DNA of 16,002 bases from DASCOT01 sp036012155. Lineage in GTDB: Bacteria; Acidobacteriota; UBA890; WLXD01. The first letter of the stretch is position 1. Every line of letters starts with the position of its first letter. Made by a program: the position numbers and the translations under genes. Below, one piece after another: positions 6,737 through 13,671 of the stretch. The notes under the pieces were generated by a model, which did no database searches, had not been told where the DNA came from, and was given only the letters and a program-made list of their open reading frames with translations. The stretch lies in the NCBI GenBank assembly GCA_036012155.1, contig DASCOT010000176.1, positions 1 to 16,002 of the forward strand, given 5' to 3'.

Positions 6737-7987
6737 ATGCCCACCGATAGCCACACGCCGCCCGCTGAGGGCAGCCGTATTGAGCTCGATGGCCAAGGTC
6801 GGCTCGTCGTCCCCGATCGACCGATCGTATGTTGGCTGGAAGGCGACGGGATTGGCCCCGACATTTGGGTCGCTGCACGCCATGTGTTCGATGGCGCGGT
6901 CGCCAGCGCGTACGGCGGCGTACGTGCCATCGCCTGGATGGAGATCCTGGCCGGTGGAAAGGCACATGCCGAGGCAGGCGAATGGCTGCCGCAGGGGACG
7001 CTCGACGCCATTGCCAGCTATCGGGTGGCGATCAAGGGACCGATGACCACGCCCGTGGGGGGCGGCATGCGGAGTCTGAACGTGGCGCTACGCCAGCGAC
7101 TCAATCTGTATGCCTGCATACGGCCAGTGAAGTACTACCGAGGAACTCCGTCCCCGGTGCGTGAGCCGGAGAAGCTCGACGTCGTGATCTTCCGCGAGAA
7201 CACCGAGGACGTTTATTCGGGCATCGAGTGGGAAGCGGGGAGTGATGAGGCGAGACGGGCGATCGAATTCATGCGCTCCGAGTTCGAGGCCGACATCCGC
7301 CCAGGCAGCGGCATCGGCATCAAGCCGATGTCCGAGGAAGGTTCCAAGAACCTCGTGCGTAAGGCGATCCGCCACGCCCTGGACAACGATCGTGCCAGCG
7401 TAACGCTCATGCACAAGGGCAACATCATGAAGTTCACGGAAGGCGCCTTCTGCGCCTGGGGTTACGAGCTCGCTCGCGAGGAGTTTGGCGACGTCACCCT
7501 GACGGAGACGGAGCTCTGGGATGGCCACGGCGGCGAGTTGCCGGCCGGCAAGGTGGTGATGAAGGATCGTATCGCCGACGCCATGTTCCAGCAGTTGCTC
7601 CTGCGTCCGAGTGAGTACGACGTCATCGCCACGCCCAACCTGAACGGCGACTACATCTCCGATGCAGCCGTTGCGCAGGTCGGCGGTCTGGGTGTGGCGC
7701 CGGGGGCCAACATGAGCGATGACGTGGCGCTATTCGAGCCAACGCACGGAACCGCCCCCAAGTATGCCGGCCAAGATAAGGTGAACCCGTCGTCGCTGAT
7801 CCTCAGCGGCGTCATGATGCTCGATCATTTGGGTTGGTCCGAGGCCGCGCGTCTGATCGAGCGCGCCCTCGAGAAGACGCTGCAGGCCAAGACTGTCACC
7901 TATGACCTCGAGCGCCAGATGGACGGCGCGACGCTTTTGAGTTGCTCCGAGTTCGGTCGGGCGCTCGTCGACAACATGGAGAACTGA
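6737..7987 (+). CDS. icd: Isocitrate dehydrogenase, NADP-dependent
   Basis: Oxidatively decarboxylates isocitrate to 2-oxoglutarate in the TCA cycle; a cytosolic homodimer. ATG 6737 gives 416 aa, identical in length to E. coli Icd, and places the substrate-binding and regulatory serine at residue 113 (VGGGMRSLNVALRQ), as in E. coli. An upstream TTG at 6557 lies inside the promoter and is rejected. GAGAG precedes the ATG. Other motifs are LEGDGIGPDIW, FRENTEDVYSGIEW, HKGNIMKFTEGAF and HGTAPKYAGQDKVNP; the lysine-tyrosine of the last is the NADP+-specificity pair of the bacterial enzyme. The conserved serine would allow control by an AceK-type kinase, but no aceK is in the window. mdh follows after 3 bp. 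Confidence 0.97.
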   Translation: MPTDSHTPPAEGSRIELDGQGRLVVPDRPIVCWLEGDGIGPDIWVAARHVFDGAVASAYGGVRAIAWMEILAGGKAHAEAGEWLPQGTLDAIASYRVAIKGPMTTPVGGGMRSLNVALRQRLNLYACIRPVKYYRGTPSPVREPEKLDVVIFRENTEDVYSGIEWEAGSDEARRAIEFMRSEFEADIRPGSGIGIKPMSEEGSKNLVRKAIRHALDNDRASVTLMHKGNIMKFTEGAFCAWGYELAREEFGDVTLTETELWDGHGGELPAGKVVMKDRIADAMFQQLLLRPSEYDVIATPNLNGDYISDAAVAQVGGLGVAPGANMSDDVALFEPTHGTAPKYAGQDKVNPSSLILSGVMMLDHLGWSEAARLIERALEKTLQAKTVTYDLERQMDGATLLSCSEFGRALVDNMEN

Positions 7988-7990
7988 GCT

Positions 7991-8920
7991 ATGGCCCTCA
8001 AGAAGGTCAGCATTGTCGGCGCCGGCCATGTCGGCGCGACCTGTGCGTACAGCCTCGTCAACCGACGTCTTGCCGATGTGACCCTGGTGGACATCGTCGA
8101 AGGAATGCCACAGGGCAAGGCGCTCGACATGATGGAAGCGACGCCGATTGTCGGTGGTGACTGCAAGATCACCGGCACCAACAACTACGTGGATACCCAG
8201 GACTCAGACATCGTGGTGATCACTGCTGGCCTGGCCCGGAAGCCGGGCATGAGCCGCGATGACCTGCTGTTCAAGAATGTACAGATCGTTGGTGGTGTGG
8301 TTGAAGAGGTTGTCAAATACTCGCCGAACTCGATCTTGATCCTGGTTACCAACCCGCTCGACGCCATGGTGTACGTGGCGCAAAAAAAGTCGGGTTTTCC
8401 ACGCCAGCGCATTATGGGAATGGCGGGGGTCCTCGACTCGGCGCGCTGCCGTGCGTTCATCGCCATGGAGCTGGGCGTGTCGGTCGAGAACACGCACGCC
8501 TTCGTACTCGGAGGGCACGGCGACACCATGGTGCCCTTGCCGCGCTACTCGACCGTCGCTGGAGTGCCGATCACCGAGCTCATGAACAGCGAGCAGGTCA
8601 ATCGGATCGTCGATCGTACCCGCAACGGCGGTGCCGAGATCGTCAAGCTGCTCGGAACGGGCTCCGCCTATTACGCCCCCGGCGAGTCGGTAGTTGAGAT
8701 GATCGAGGCGATCCTTCTGGACAAGAAGAAGATCCTGCCGGTGGCAGCGTGCCTCGAGGGTGAGTACGGAGTCGAAGGTCTGTTCGTCGGAGTTCCGGCA
8801 GTGCTCGGCATCGGCGGAATGGAAAGTGTCTTGGAGATCGAGCTCACGGAGTCCGAGCAGGCGGAGTTTGATCGCTCGGTGGCACACGTGCGTGAGCTCG
8901 TTACGAAGCTGGAGGAGTAG
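7991..8920 (+). CDS. mdh: Malate dehydrogenase, LDH-like type
   Basis: Converts malate to oxaloacetate with NAD+ in the TCA cycle. The 309 residues match the tetrameric, LDH-like MDH group. Seen: nucleotide-binding GAGHVG (10-15), D34 at the end of the second strand (NAD+ rather than NADP+), substrate-specificity R83 in AGLARKPGMSRDDLL (a glutamine in lactate dehydrogenases) with R89, and catalytic H176 in LGGHGDTMVP. The ATG lies 3 bp after the icd stop, and GGAG within the end of icd serves as ribosome-binding site, so icd and mdh are co-translated neighbours. The R83 signature makes lactate dehydrogenase unlikely. Confidence 0.96.
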   Translation: MALKKVSIVGAGHVGATCAYSLVNRRLADVTLVDIVEGMPQGKALDMMEATPIVGGDCKITGTNNYVDTQDSDIVVITAGLARKPGMSRDDLLFKNVQIVGGVVEEVVKYSPNSILILVTNPLDAMVYVAQKKSGFPRQRIMGMAGVLDSARCRAFIAMELGVSVENTHAFVLGGHGDTMVPLPRYSTVAGVPITELMNSEQVNRIVDRTRNGGAEIVKLLGTGSAYYAPGESVVEMIEAILLDKKKILPVAACLEGEYGVEGLFVGVPAVLGIGGMESVLEIELTESEQAEFDRSVAHVRELVTKLEE

Positions 8921-8925
8921 CGAGG

Positions 8926-9345
8926 ATGGCTGATGAGCGCACACTTGCCATGATCAAGCCCGACGCCACGGCGCGGAACCTGGCGGGCACGATCCTGGCG
9001 CACTACGAGCAGGATGGCTTCCGCGTCATCGCATGCAAGAAGACGCAGTTGTCGCGCGCCGAGGCGGAGGCGTTCTACGCCGTTCATTGCGAGCGCCCGT
9101 TCTTCGACAGCCTGTGCGACTTCATGATCTCCGGACCGATCTTCGCGGTGGCCCTGGAGCGCGACAACGCCATTGCCCATCTGCGCCAGGTCATGGGGGC
9201 TACGAATCCCGAAGACGCCGAGCCCGGAACGATCCGCTCGCTGTATGCGGAGAGCATTGAGCGCAACTCGGTGCACGGCTCTGACGGGCCCGAGACGGCA
9301 GCGCAGGAGCTTGCGTTCCACTTCTCGGGACGCGAGCTGCTCTAG
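8926..9345 (+). CDS. ndk: Nucleoside diphosphate kinase
   Basis: Balances nucleoside triphosphate pools by moving the gamma phosphate of ATP to other NDPs through a phosphohistidine. The 139 residues are family-typical. Seen: the TLAMIKPDA start, the phosphate-binding and subunit-contact blocks, and active-site H117 in NSVHGSDGPETA, the same residue number as in E. coli. A strong Shine-Dalgarno (GGAGGAG, 8911-8917) overlaps the end of mdh, 8 nt before the ATG, and the gene starts 5 bp after the mdh stop. It is the third gene of the operon. Confidence 0.97.
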   Translation: MADERTLAMIKPDATARNLAGTILAHYEQDGFRVIACKKTQLSRAEAEAFYAVHCERPFFDSLCDFMISGPIFAVALERDNAIAHLRQVMGATNPEDAEPGTIRSLYAESIERNSVHGSDGPETAAQELAFHFSGRELL

Positions 9346-9356
9346 CCGCCGGTTCC

Positions 9357-9944
9357 ATGACAATTCTGTCCGCGACGCTCCTACTGTTGCTGGTTCTCGA
9401 TCCCATCGGCAACATCCCTTTCTTCCTTGCGGCGTTGTCCGATGTCGATCCAGGGCGTCGGCGACTGGTGATGGCCCGTGAGCTGTTGTTCGCACTGCTC
9501 GCGCTGATCGCCTTTCTCTTTCTCGGCGCGCGCTTGTTGCGCTTGCTGGGAATCGCCGAGCCATCGCTCACCATCGCTGGCGGGATCATCCTGTTCATGA
9601 TCGCCATCCGCATGACGTTTCCCTCTGCGGCGGGACGCGGTGAGGATATCGACGGCGAGCCCTTTATCGTGCCCCTGGCGATCCCCTTCGTCGCCGGGCC
9701 CTCGGCGCTTGCCACCGTCTTGCTGATCATGAATCGCGAGCCCTCGCGCTGGCCCGAATGGCTGGTGGCTGTGGTTGCTGCATGGGCGATTACTGGCACG
9801 GTGCTGTTCGTGGCCCAGCCACTGGGCCGCATGCTGGGTCGCCGAGGGTTGCTGGCCGTCGAGCGGCTGATGGGTATGGTGCTCACAGCGCTGGCGGTGC
9901 AGATGTTCATGGAGGGGGTTCGGCAGTTCTTGCAGGCTGGGTGA
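9357..9944 (+). CDS. MarC-family integral membrane protein
   Basis: A 195-residue, six-helix inner-membrane protein of the MarC / YchE / YhgN family. Seen: the conserved first helix LLLVLDPIGNIPFFLA, a mid-protein FIVPLAIPFVAGPSALATVL repeat of the same half-domain, and a GRMLGRRG loop before the last helix. The family resembles transporters, but its substrate is not settled; an earlier link of E. coli MarC to multiple antibiotic resistance was not upheld, so no resistance role should be read in. It begins 11 bp after ndk with a weak ribosome-binding site and is the last gene of this operon. Its stop is 15 bp before the first structured element. Confidence 0.9.
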   Translation: MTILSATLLLLLVLDPIGNIPFFLAALSDVDPGRRRLVMARELLFALLALIAFLFLGARLLRLLGIAEPSLTIAGGIILFMIAIRMTFPSAAGRGEDIDGEPFIVPLAIPFVAGPSALATVLLIMNREPSRWPEWLVAVVAAWAITGTVLFVAQPLGRMLGRRGLLAVERLMGMVLTALAVQMFMEGVRQFLQAG

Positions 9945-9958
9945 GCGGACCTCGGTAG

Positions 9959-10140
9959 GCGGCGCGGAGCACGCGTGAGGGTGCTCGTGGGGGCGCAACG
10001 CACACCGTGGTGTGCGGCCTCGGTTAGAAGCCTCCGCCGGAGATCTTTGCGGTTTCTGCGTCGCGGGGTCTTCTTCCTCTCGGCGCCTGGATGGCGGTGG
10101 CTGATCCCCCACGAGCACCCTCGCGCGTGCTCCGCGCCGC
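9959..10140 (-). ncRNA. Structured element copy 1, candidate ncRNA
   Basis: The strand is given by homology of the core to copy 2. Arms 9959-9993 and 10106-10140 pair in 34 of 35 positions; the exception is T9976 with G10123. The 112-nt core (9994-10105, minus sense) starts ATCAGCCACCGCC and carries AGGCGCCGAGAGG and AAGACCCCG. It contains a CTCC/GGAG hairpin with a 3-nt loop (10031-10043) and a long CGCACAC/GTGTGCG hairpin (9999-10016). The stem corresponding to CTGGCG/CGCCAG of copy 2 is not kept, so this copy may be partly decayed. There is no T-tract after the arms, so it is not a classical terminator. It lies 15 bp from the marC stop. Confidence 0.55.
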
Positions 10141-10390
10141 GCCACCGCCGGTGGCTCACCGCTCGAGAACGGCCGGGACAGGGGAGGGGACCGTGGTTCG
10201 ATCAGCGCCGAGGTGCTGCGCTCGCCCTCGATCGACCATCCGATCTCGGTGGTGCGGTGTGGTTATCGATTCTTCGCCGGAAGGACTCCTGTACCGGAGA
10301 AAACTCCAGCTGTGAATTCGGGCACCAATCTCCCAGACCCCCCCCGCCGAAGGAGCCCGGCGACCTTCGGGCCGGAACCGAGAGGGTTGC
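10141..10390. other. Spacer between the two structured elements, no gene
   Basis: No credible coding sequence or promoter is seen in these 250 bp. Small features are a perfect 6-bp hairpin with a 3-nt loop (10141-10155), a CCGAAGG/CCTTCGG hairpin with a 10-nt loop (10347-10370) and a run of eight C near 10338-10345. None is followed by a T-tract. Frames open through this stretch lack any recognisable protein. Confidence 0.6.
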
Positions 10391-10571
10391 GGGGTGGCAC
10401 CGGGAGCAGAGGGGGCTCACGGGGGATAAGCCACTGGCGTTTAGGCGCCGAGAGGCGGAAGACCCCGTACGCCAGAGTTTCCGTCACCTCCATCGGGGGT
10501 TTCCAACCGAGGCCGCGTACCGCGGTGGAGCCAGCGCCCCCGTGAGCCCCCTCTGCTCTCGGTGCTGCCCC
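10391..10571 (+). ncRNA. Structured element copy 2, candidate ncRNA
   Basis: Arms 10391-10425 and 10537-10571 pair over 35 positions: 32 Watson-Crick and three that become G-U wobbles when this strand is RNA (10395/10567, 10396/10566, 10403/10559). The opposite strand would have A-C mismatches there, which favours the plus strand as the functional RNA. The 111-nt core (10426-10536) begins ATAAGCCACTGGCG and folds into CTGGCG/CGCCAG (10434-10439 with 10470-10475), ACCTCC/GGGGGT with loop ATC (10486-10500) and CCGCG/CGCGG with loop TAC (10513-10525). The loop of the first stem holds the conserved AGGCGCCGAGAGG and AAGACCCCG. From memory this resembles HEARO/omegaRNA elements; that identity is a hypothesis. 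It lies 20 bp from the stop of the AIM24 gene. Confidence 0.6.
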
Positions 10572-10591
10572 TCTCTCGTCCTGGTTTCGGC

Positions 10592-11323
10592 CTAACGCCC
10601 GCCGAGCACGTTGCCGAGGATTCCACCGATATTTCCGCGCCCCCCGCTCGAGGCGTGCGCGGTCGGCAATCTCGGAACCAACCAGTCGAGGAATGCCTGG
10701 TTCGATCGTGTTTGTAGATAGACGTTCCCGGTGCCGGAGAACTCCGCCACGAGCCCCTCGCCAGAGACGAGTGAAGTGAAGATTCCCGACACCTTGCGCA
10801 CGTTCCACTGCAGCGCTGAGTCGAAGGCAACGATGTGGCCGGTATCGATCACCAGGCTCTGGGAGCTGTCGACCGGCACCTTGTGGATAGCGCCGAAGGA
10901 GCTCAGGAGGACGTGGCCGCTACCCTTCAGGTGCAGCAAGAACAACCCTTCGGAGGCGAAGAAGGAACGCGCTCCACCCCACTTGATGTCAGTCTCTACA
11001 CCAGGGTCGCCAGCCAGGTAGGAGCCCGACTGGACGTACAGGTCGCCTTCGACGAGATGATCGACGACATCTCCGGGCAGGCTCGGAGCGAACGTGACGT
11101 GACCGGCGGAGCCCTCGGCGGTGAAGGTGTTGACGAAGAATGACTCGCCGCCGAGCACCTTGCGCATGGCGCCCTTCAGGAGGCCGCCCTGGACGCCGCT
11201 CTCGACCTTGACGTTGCCGCTCATGGAGACCATCGCCCCCGACTCTGCCTTTACTGACTCGCCGACTGCTAGCTCGACGATACCGAGTGCGTAGGAGGGC
11301 CGATGCTCTACGGTGATATTCAT
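10592..11323 (-). CDS. AIM24 / TIGR00266-family protein
   Basis: A 243-residue beta-rich protein of the AIM24 (TIGR00266, formerly DUF124) family. Seen: YALGIVELAVGESVKAESGAM near the start, GGESFFVNTFTAEG, GDLYVQSGSYLA, LVIDTGHIVAFD and a C-terminal GEGLVAEFSGTGNVYLQTRS, followed by a glycine-rich tail GRGNIGGILGNVLGG. The repeated SGAMVSM/SGSYLA-type strands form the family's tandem beta-sandwich. No catalytic residues are known; yeast Aim24 is mitochondrial, and bacterial members have no settled role. ATG 11323 is well supported by GGAG 9 nt upstream. It lies 112 bp downstream of rseP on the same strand and may be the last gene of that unit or have its own promoter. Confidence 0.9.
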   Translation of the reverse strand: MNITVEHRPSYALGIVELAVGESVKAESGAMVSMSGNVKVESGVQGGLLKGAMRKVLGGESFFVNTFTAEGSAGHVTFAPSLPGDVVDHLVEGDLYVQSGSYLAGDPGVETDIKWGGARSFFASEGLFLLHLKGSGHVLLSSFGAIHKVPVDSSQSLVIDTGHIVAFDSALQWNVRKVSGIFTSLVSGEGLVAEFSGTGNVYLQTRSNQAFLDWLVPRLPTAHASSGGRGNIGGILGNVLGGR

Positions 11324-11435
11324 TGCGACTCACTCCGTTTCATTCGTGTGCTCAGCGACGCCATCACTTGAGCATACGTGTGACCGAGGTCGGGTGTTTC
11401 GAAACGGGCCGCTCAGTCGTACGGCCGCGACGTCG

Positions 11436-12779
11436 TCAGAACGGCAGCCAGGCCAACCACGAGTCGGGGATTGCCTTGGTGAGGTCGAGTGTCAGCACAA
11501 CGACCATCAGCGACACCAGCATCACCAACCCTACCTGCATGATGCGCTCCTTGACCCGCAACGACAGGTCACGGCGGATTGCCCCCTCGAACAGGATCAG
11601 CGCCACCTGGCCGCCATCGAGCACGGGGATCGGCAGCAGGTTCAGGATGCCGAGCTGCAGGCTGATAAAGGCCATGAACGACATCACCACGGAAGGATCA
11701 CCGGTGCGCGTGGCAGCTCCGGAGAACCGCGCGATCTCGATGGGTCCGGACAGGGTTTTCACCGACATGCGGCCGGTAAACAGGCGTTTGAGGATCTCAC
11801 CGAGCAGGAGGGAGTCTCGTCGCAGCTTACGCCCCGCCTCGACCATTGCCTCGCCCAACGGGTAGCTGCGCACTTCGAAAAAGTTGGCGGGGTTGGGCGC
11901 GAAGCCGACATCGAGCAAGTCGTTGTCGCCGAGTTGGGGCGTCAACGTGGTCTCGAAGCGACTCCCGGCACGATCCACCGACAACGTCAGCGGTTCTCCG
12001 GGCCGCGAGCTCAGCAACTCGACGAGCCGGTTCCAGTGCGAGATGACGACGCCGTCGATGCCGACGATTCGGTCGCCGGGCTGCAGGCCGGCCTCGGCGG
12101 CCATACCGTCTTCGGCGACGGGCCCTACCTCCGGTGGCACCGGGGCGGTGACGCCGATCAGACCGGTACCCTGCTCACCCGATGCCATCGGCGTGATCGG
12201 CAAAGTGATCTCGGCCCCGCCGCGGATGACACCGAAGTTCATGGGCTGGTTGGCGGAGATGAGAATGCGGGTGCGGAACTGCTCCCAGTTCGGCATGGTC
12301 TCACCGTCGACCGTGACGATTCGGTCGCCGGGCTGCAACCCGGCTTCAGCGGCTGGTGAATCGGCCTGTACCAGGCGGATCACCACCGGGTCATCGGAGT
12401 CTGCCTGGACTCGGATGCCGAGTTGGTACACCCCTACGGTGAGGATGAATGCCAGCGCGATGTTCATTGCCGGCCCGGCGATGAGCACCAAGAAGCGCTG
12501 CCACTTCGGCTTGCCGAGATACTCGTTGTCGGCGCCCGAGAGTTCCTCATCGGGGTTTTCCCCGACCATCTTCACGTAGCCGCCCAACGGCAACAGGCTC
12601 AATCGGTAGTCAGTATCGCCTCGGCGGAAGCCGGCCACGCGCTTGCCGAAGCCGAGCGAGAAGACCTCGACGCCGACGCCGAAGTACTTGGCTACCAAGA
12701 AGTGGCCGAGCTCATGCACGAAGATGAGCACGCCAAGTACGAACAGAAGGGCCAGAGCGTTGACGGCGACGTCGAGCAT
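11436..12779 (-). CDS. rseP: RIP zinc metalloprotease RseP (site-2 protease, M50)
   Basis: An intramembrane metalloprotease that in E. coli cuts the anti-sigma factor RseA after DegS, releasing sigma-E in the envelope stress response; it also clears signal-peptide remnants. The 447 residues match the family (E. coli 450). Seen: HELGH at residues 22-26 in the first helix, the same numbering as E. coli, two tandem PDZ domains with PGDRIVTVDGE and PGDRIVGIDGV, and the third zinc ligand D388 in NLLPIPVLDGGQ before the last helices. The ATG at 12779 puts the metal motif at the usual place. It follows cdsA after 97 bp. The common neighbour dxr is absent from between cdsA and rseP. No RseA or sigma-E gene is in the window. 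Confidence 0.96.
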   Translation of the reverse strand: MLDVAVNALALLFVLGVLIFVHELGHFLVAKYFGVGVEVFSLGFGKRVAGFRRGDTDYRLSLLPLGGYVKMVGENPDEELSGADNEYLGKPKWQRFLVLIAGPAMNIALAFILTVGVYQLGIRVQADSDDPVVIRLVQADSPAAEAGLQPGDRIVTVDGETMPNWEQFRTRILISANQPMNFGVIRGGAEITLPITPMASGEQGTGLIGVTAPVPPEVGPVAEDGMAAEAGLQPGDRIVGIDGVVISHWNRLVELLSSRPGEPLTLSVDRAGSRFETTLTPQLGDNDLLDVGFAPNPANFFEVRSYPLGEAMVEAGRKLRRDSLLLGEILKRLFTGRMSVKTLSGPIEIARFSGAATRTGDPSVVMSFMAFISLQLGILNLLPIPVLDGGQVALILFEGAIRRDLSLRVKERIMQVGLVMLVSLMVVVLTLDLTKAIPDSWLAWLPF

Positions 12780-12876
12780 TGGATCTAGGTCGGCAGAGCG
12801 GAGGGAGAAAGTGACGGAAGAAACTCTACAGTAGCAGGCGCGATCCGATCAGCGTACGGTGTTGGCAGTGAGCGGC

Positions 12877-13671
12877 TCAGACGATCCATCCAGCGGTCAG
12901 GATGAGGTAGAGAGCGGCGCCGGCAGGGAGGTGGGAATCGACGCGGTCGAGCACGCCGCCGTGCCCCGGCAGCAGCGCAGAGGAGTCTTTGACCCCGGCG
13001 GCGCGCTTCAGGGCCGACTCCATCAGGTCGCCAATCTGGCCGATCGCGCCGAGCAGCGCACCCAACCCGATCGCCTGGAGATCGCTCACTCCTGATAGCC
13101 ACATTCCGACCACGTAGCCGGCGGCAGCGCTGCCGACGAGCCCCGACACGGTTCCCTCGACCGTCTTGTTGGGCGACAGGAAGGGAGCGAGCTTACGGCG
13201 ACCGAAAGCCGTACCACCGTATAGCGCTGCCGAATCGCCCACTGCCACCGCGGCATAGACGAACAGCAGCCACAGGTCGCCGTCCGGCAGCCGGCGAACA
13301 CCGATGTGAGCGCCGGGAAGCAGTCCCAGCCAGGCGATGCCGCAGAAGGTTGCGGTGATTGCACCAACGAACTCCGCCGGATCCGAATAGCCCCTGTACA
13401 GGCTCGCCGCCGTTGCTACCAGCATGGCCAGGAGAAACCATGCCAGAGGTGCAGCCGGGCTGGAGGAGGCGAAAGACAACGCACAACTCAGAGCCATCAG
13501 GGCCCCTGCTGCGGAGGCCGTGATCACACCCAGAGAACGGACCATGCGTGCGTACTCGTTCCATGCCAACAGCAGCACGAGGGTCATCGGGAGAGCGAAG
13601 GCCTGCCACGGCAGTCGCAGCACCACAACCAATAGCGCGATGATTACCGACGCCGTCGCGACGCGTCTCAC
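12877..13671 (-). CDS. cdsA: Phosphatidate cytidylyltransferase CdsA
   Basis: Makes CDP-diacylglycerol from phosphatidic acid and CTP at the inner membrane, the branch point of phospholipid synthesis. Seen: seven or eight hydrophobic helices, GDSAALYGGTAFGRRKLAP followed by SPNKTVEGTVSG, and the C-terminal family signature SALKRAAGVKDSSALLPGHG continuing to GGVLDRVDS with its metal-binding aspartates. The frame is open to 13785, but GTG 13671 is preferred. It overlaps the galE stop as GTGA (4-bp overlap), has GAGG just upstream, and gives 264 aa with a hydrophobic N-terminus soon after the start, as usual. CdsA is often encoded beside dxr and rseP; here only rseP follows. Confidence 0.93.
   Translation of the reverse strand: MRRVATASVIIALLVVVLRLPWQAFALPMTLVLLLAWNEYARMVRSLGVITASAAGALMALSCALSFASSSPAAPLAWFLLAMLVATAASLYRGYSDPAEFVGAITATFCGIAWLGLLPGAHIGVRRLPDGDLWLLFVYAAVAVGDSAALYGGTAFGRRKLAPFLSPNKTVEGTVSGLVGSAAAGYVVGMWLSGVSDLQAIGLGALLGAIGQIGDLMESALKRAAGVKDSSALLPGHGGVLDRVDSHLPAGAALYLILTAGWIV

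Larger units (their letters stand above)
9959..10571. repeat. Pair of inverted copies of one structured-element family
   Basis: Two elements (9959-10140 and 10391-10571) lie in opposite orientation in the convergent gap between marC and the AIM24 gene. Each is a 35-bp inverted repeat around a 111-112 nt core. By hand alignment the cores are roughly 70% identical when one is reverse-complemented, with exact blocks AGGCGCCGAGAGG, AAGACCCCG and AACCGAGGCCGC. The outer halves of the arms differ between copies but stay paired. The orientation is mirror-like: the core sense strand of each element reads outward toward the 3' end of the adjacent gene. No transposase, HNH or IscB gene is present. Confidence 0.8.

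Noticed and set aside
8204..8944. A 246-codon minus-strand frame antisense to mdh
   Set aside because: It is fully covered by a convincing malate dehydrogenase gene; the antisense product is His/Arg/Leu-rich with no motif.
9200..10159. A 319-codon minus-strand open frame crossing ndk, marC and element copy 1
   Set aside because: It is antisense to two well-recognised genes, is very rich in arginine, serine and proline as expected of a GC-rich shadow frame, and has no recognisable domain.
9959..10571. CRISPR array or IS element with terminal inverted repeats
   Set aside because: There are only two copies, in inverted orientation and without regular spacers, and no transposase or cas gene lies in or next to them.
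10391..10571. Ordinary rho-independent terminator for marC or the AIM24 gene
   Set aside because: The stem is 35 bp and encloses a 111-nt core; neither arm is followed by a T-tract on either strand.
9975..10595. A 206-codon plus-strand open frame across the structured elements
   Set aside because: It reads through both palindromic arms and the core, has low-complexity Arg/Pro-rich composition, and shows no domain or ribosome-binding site.
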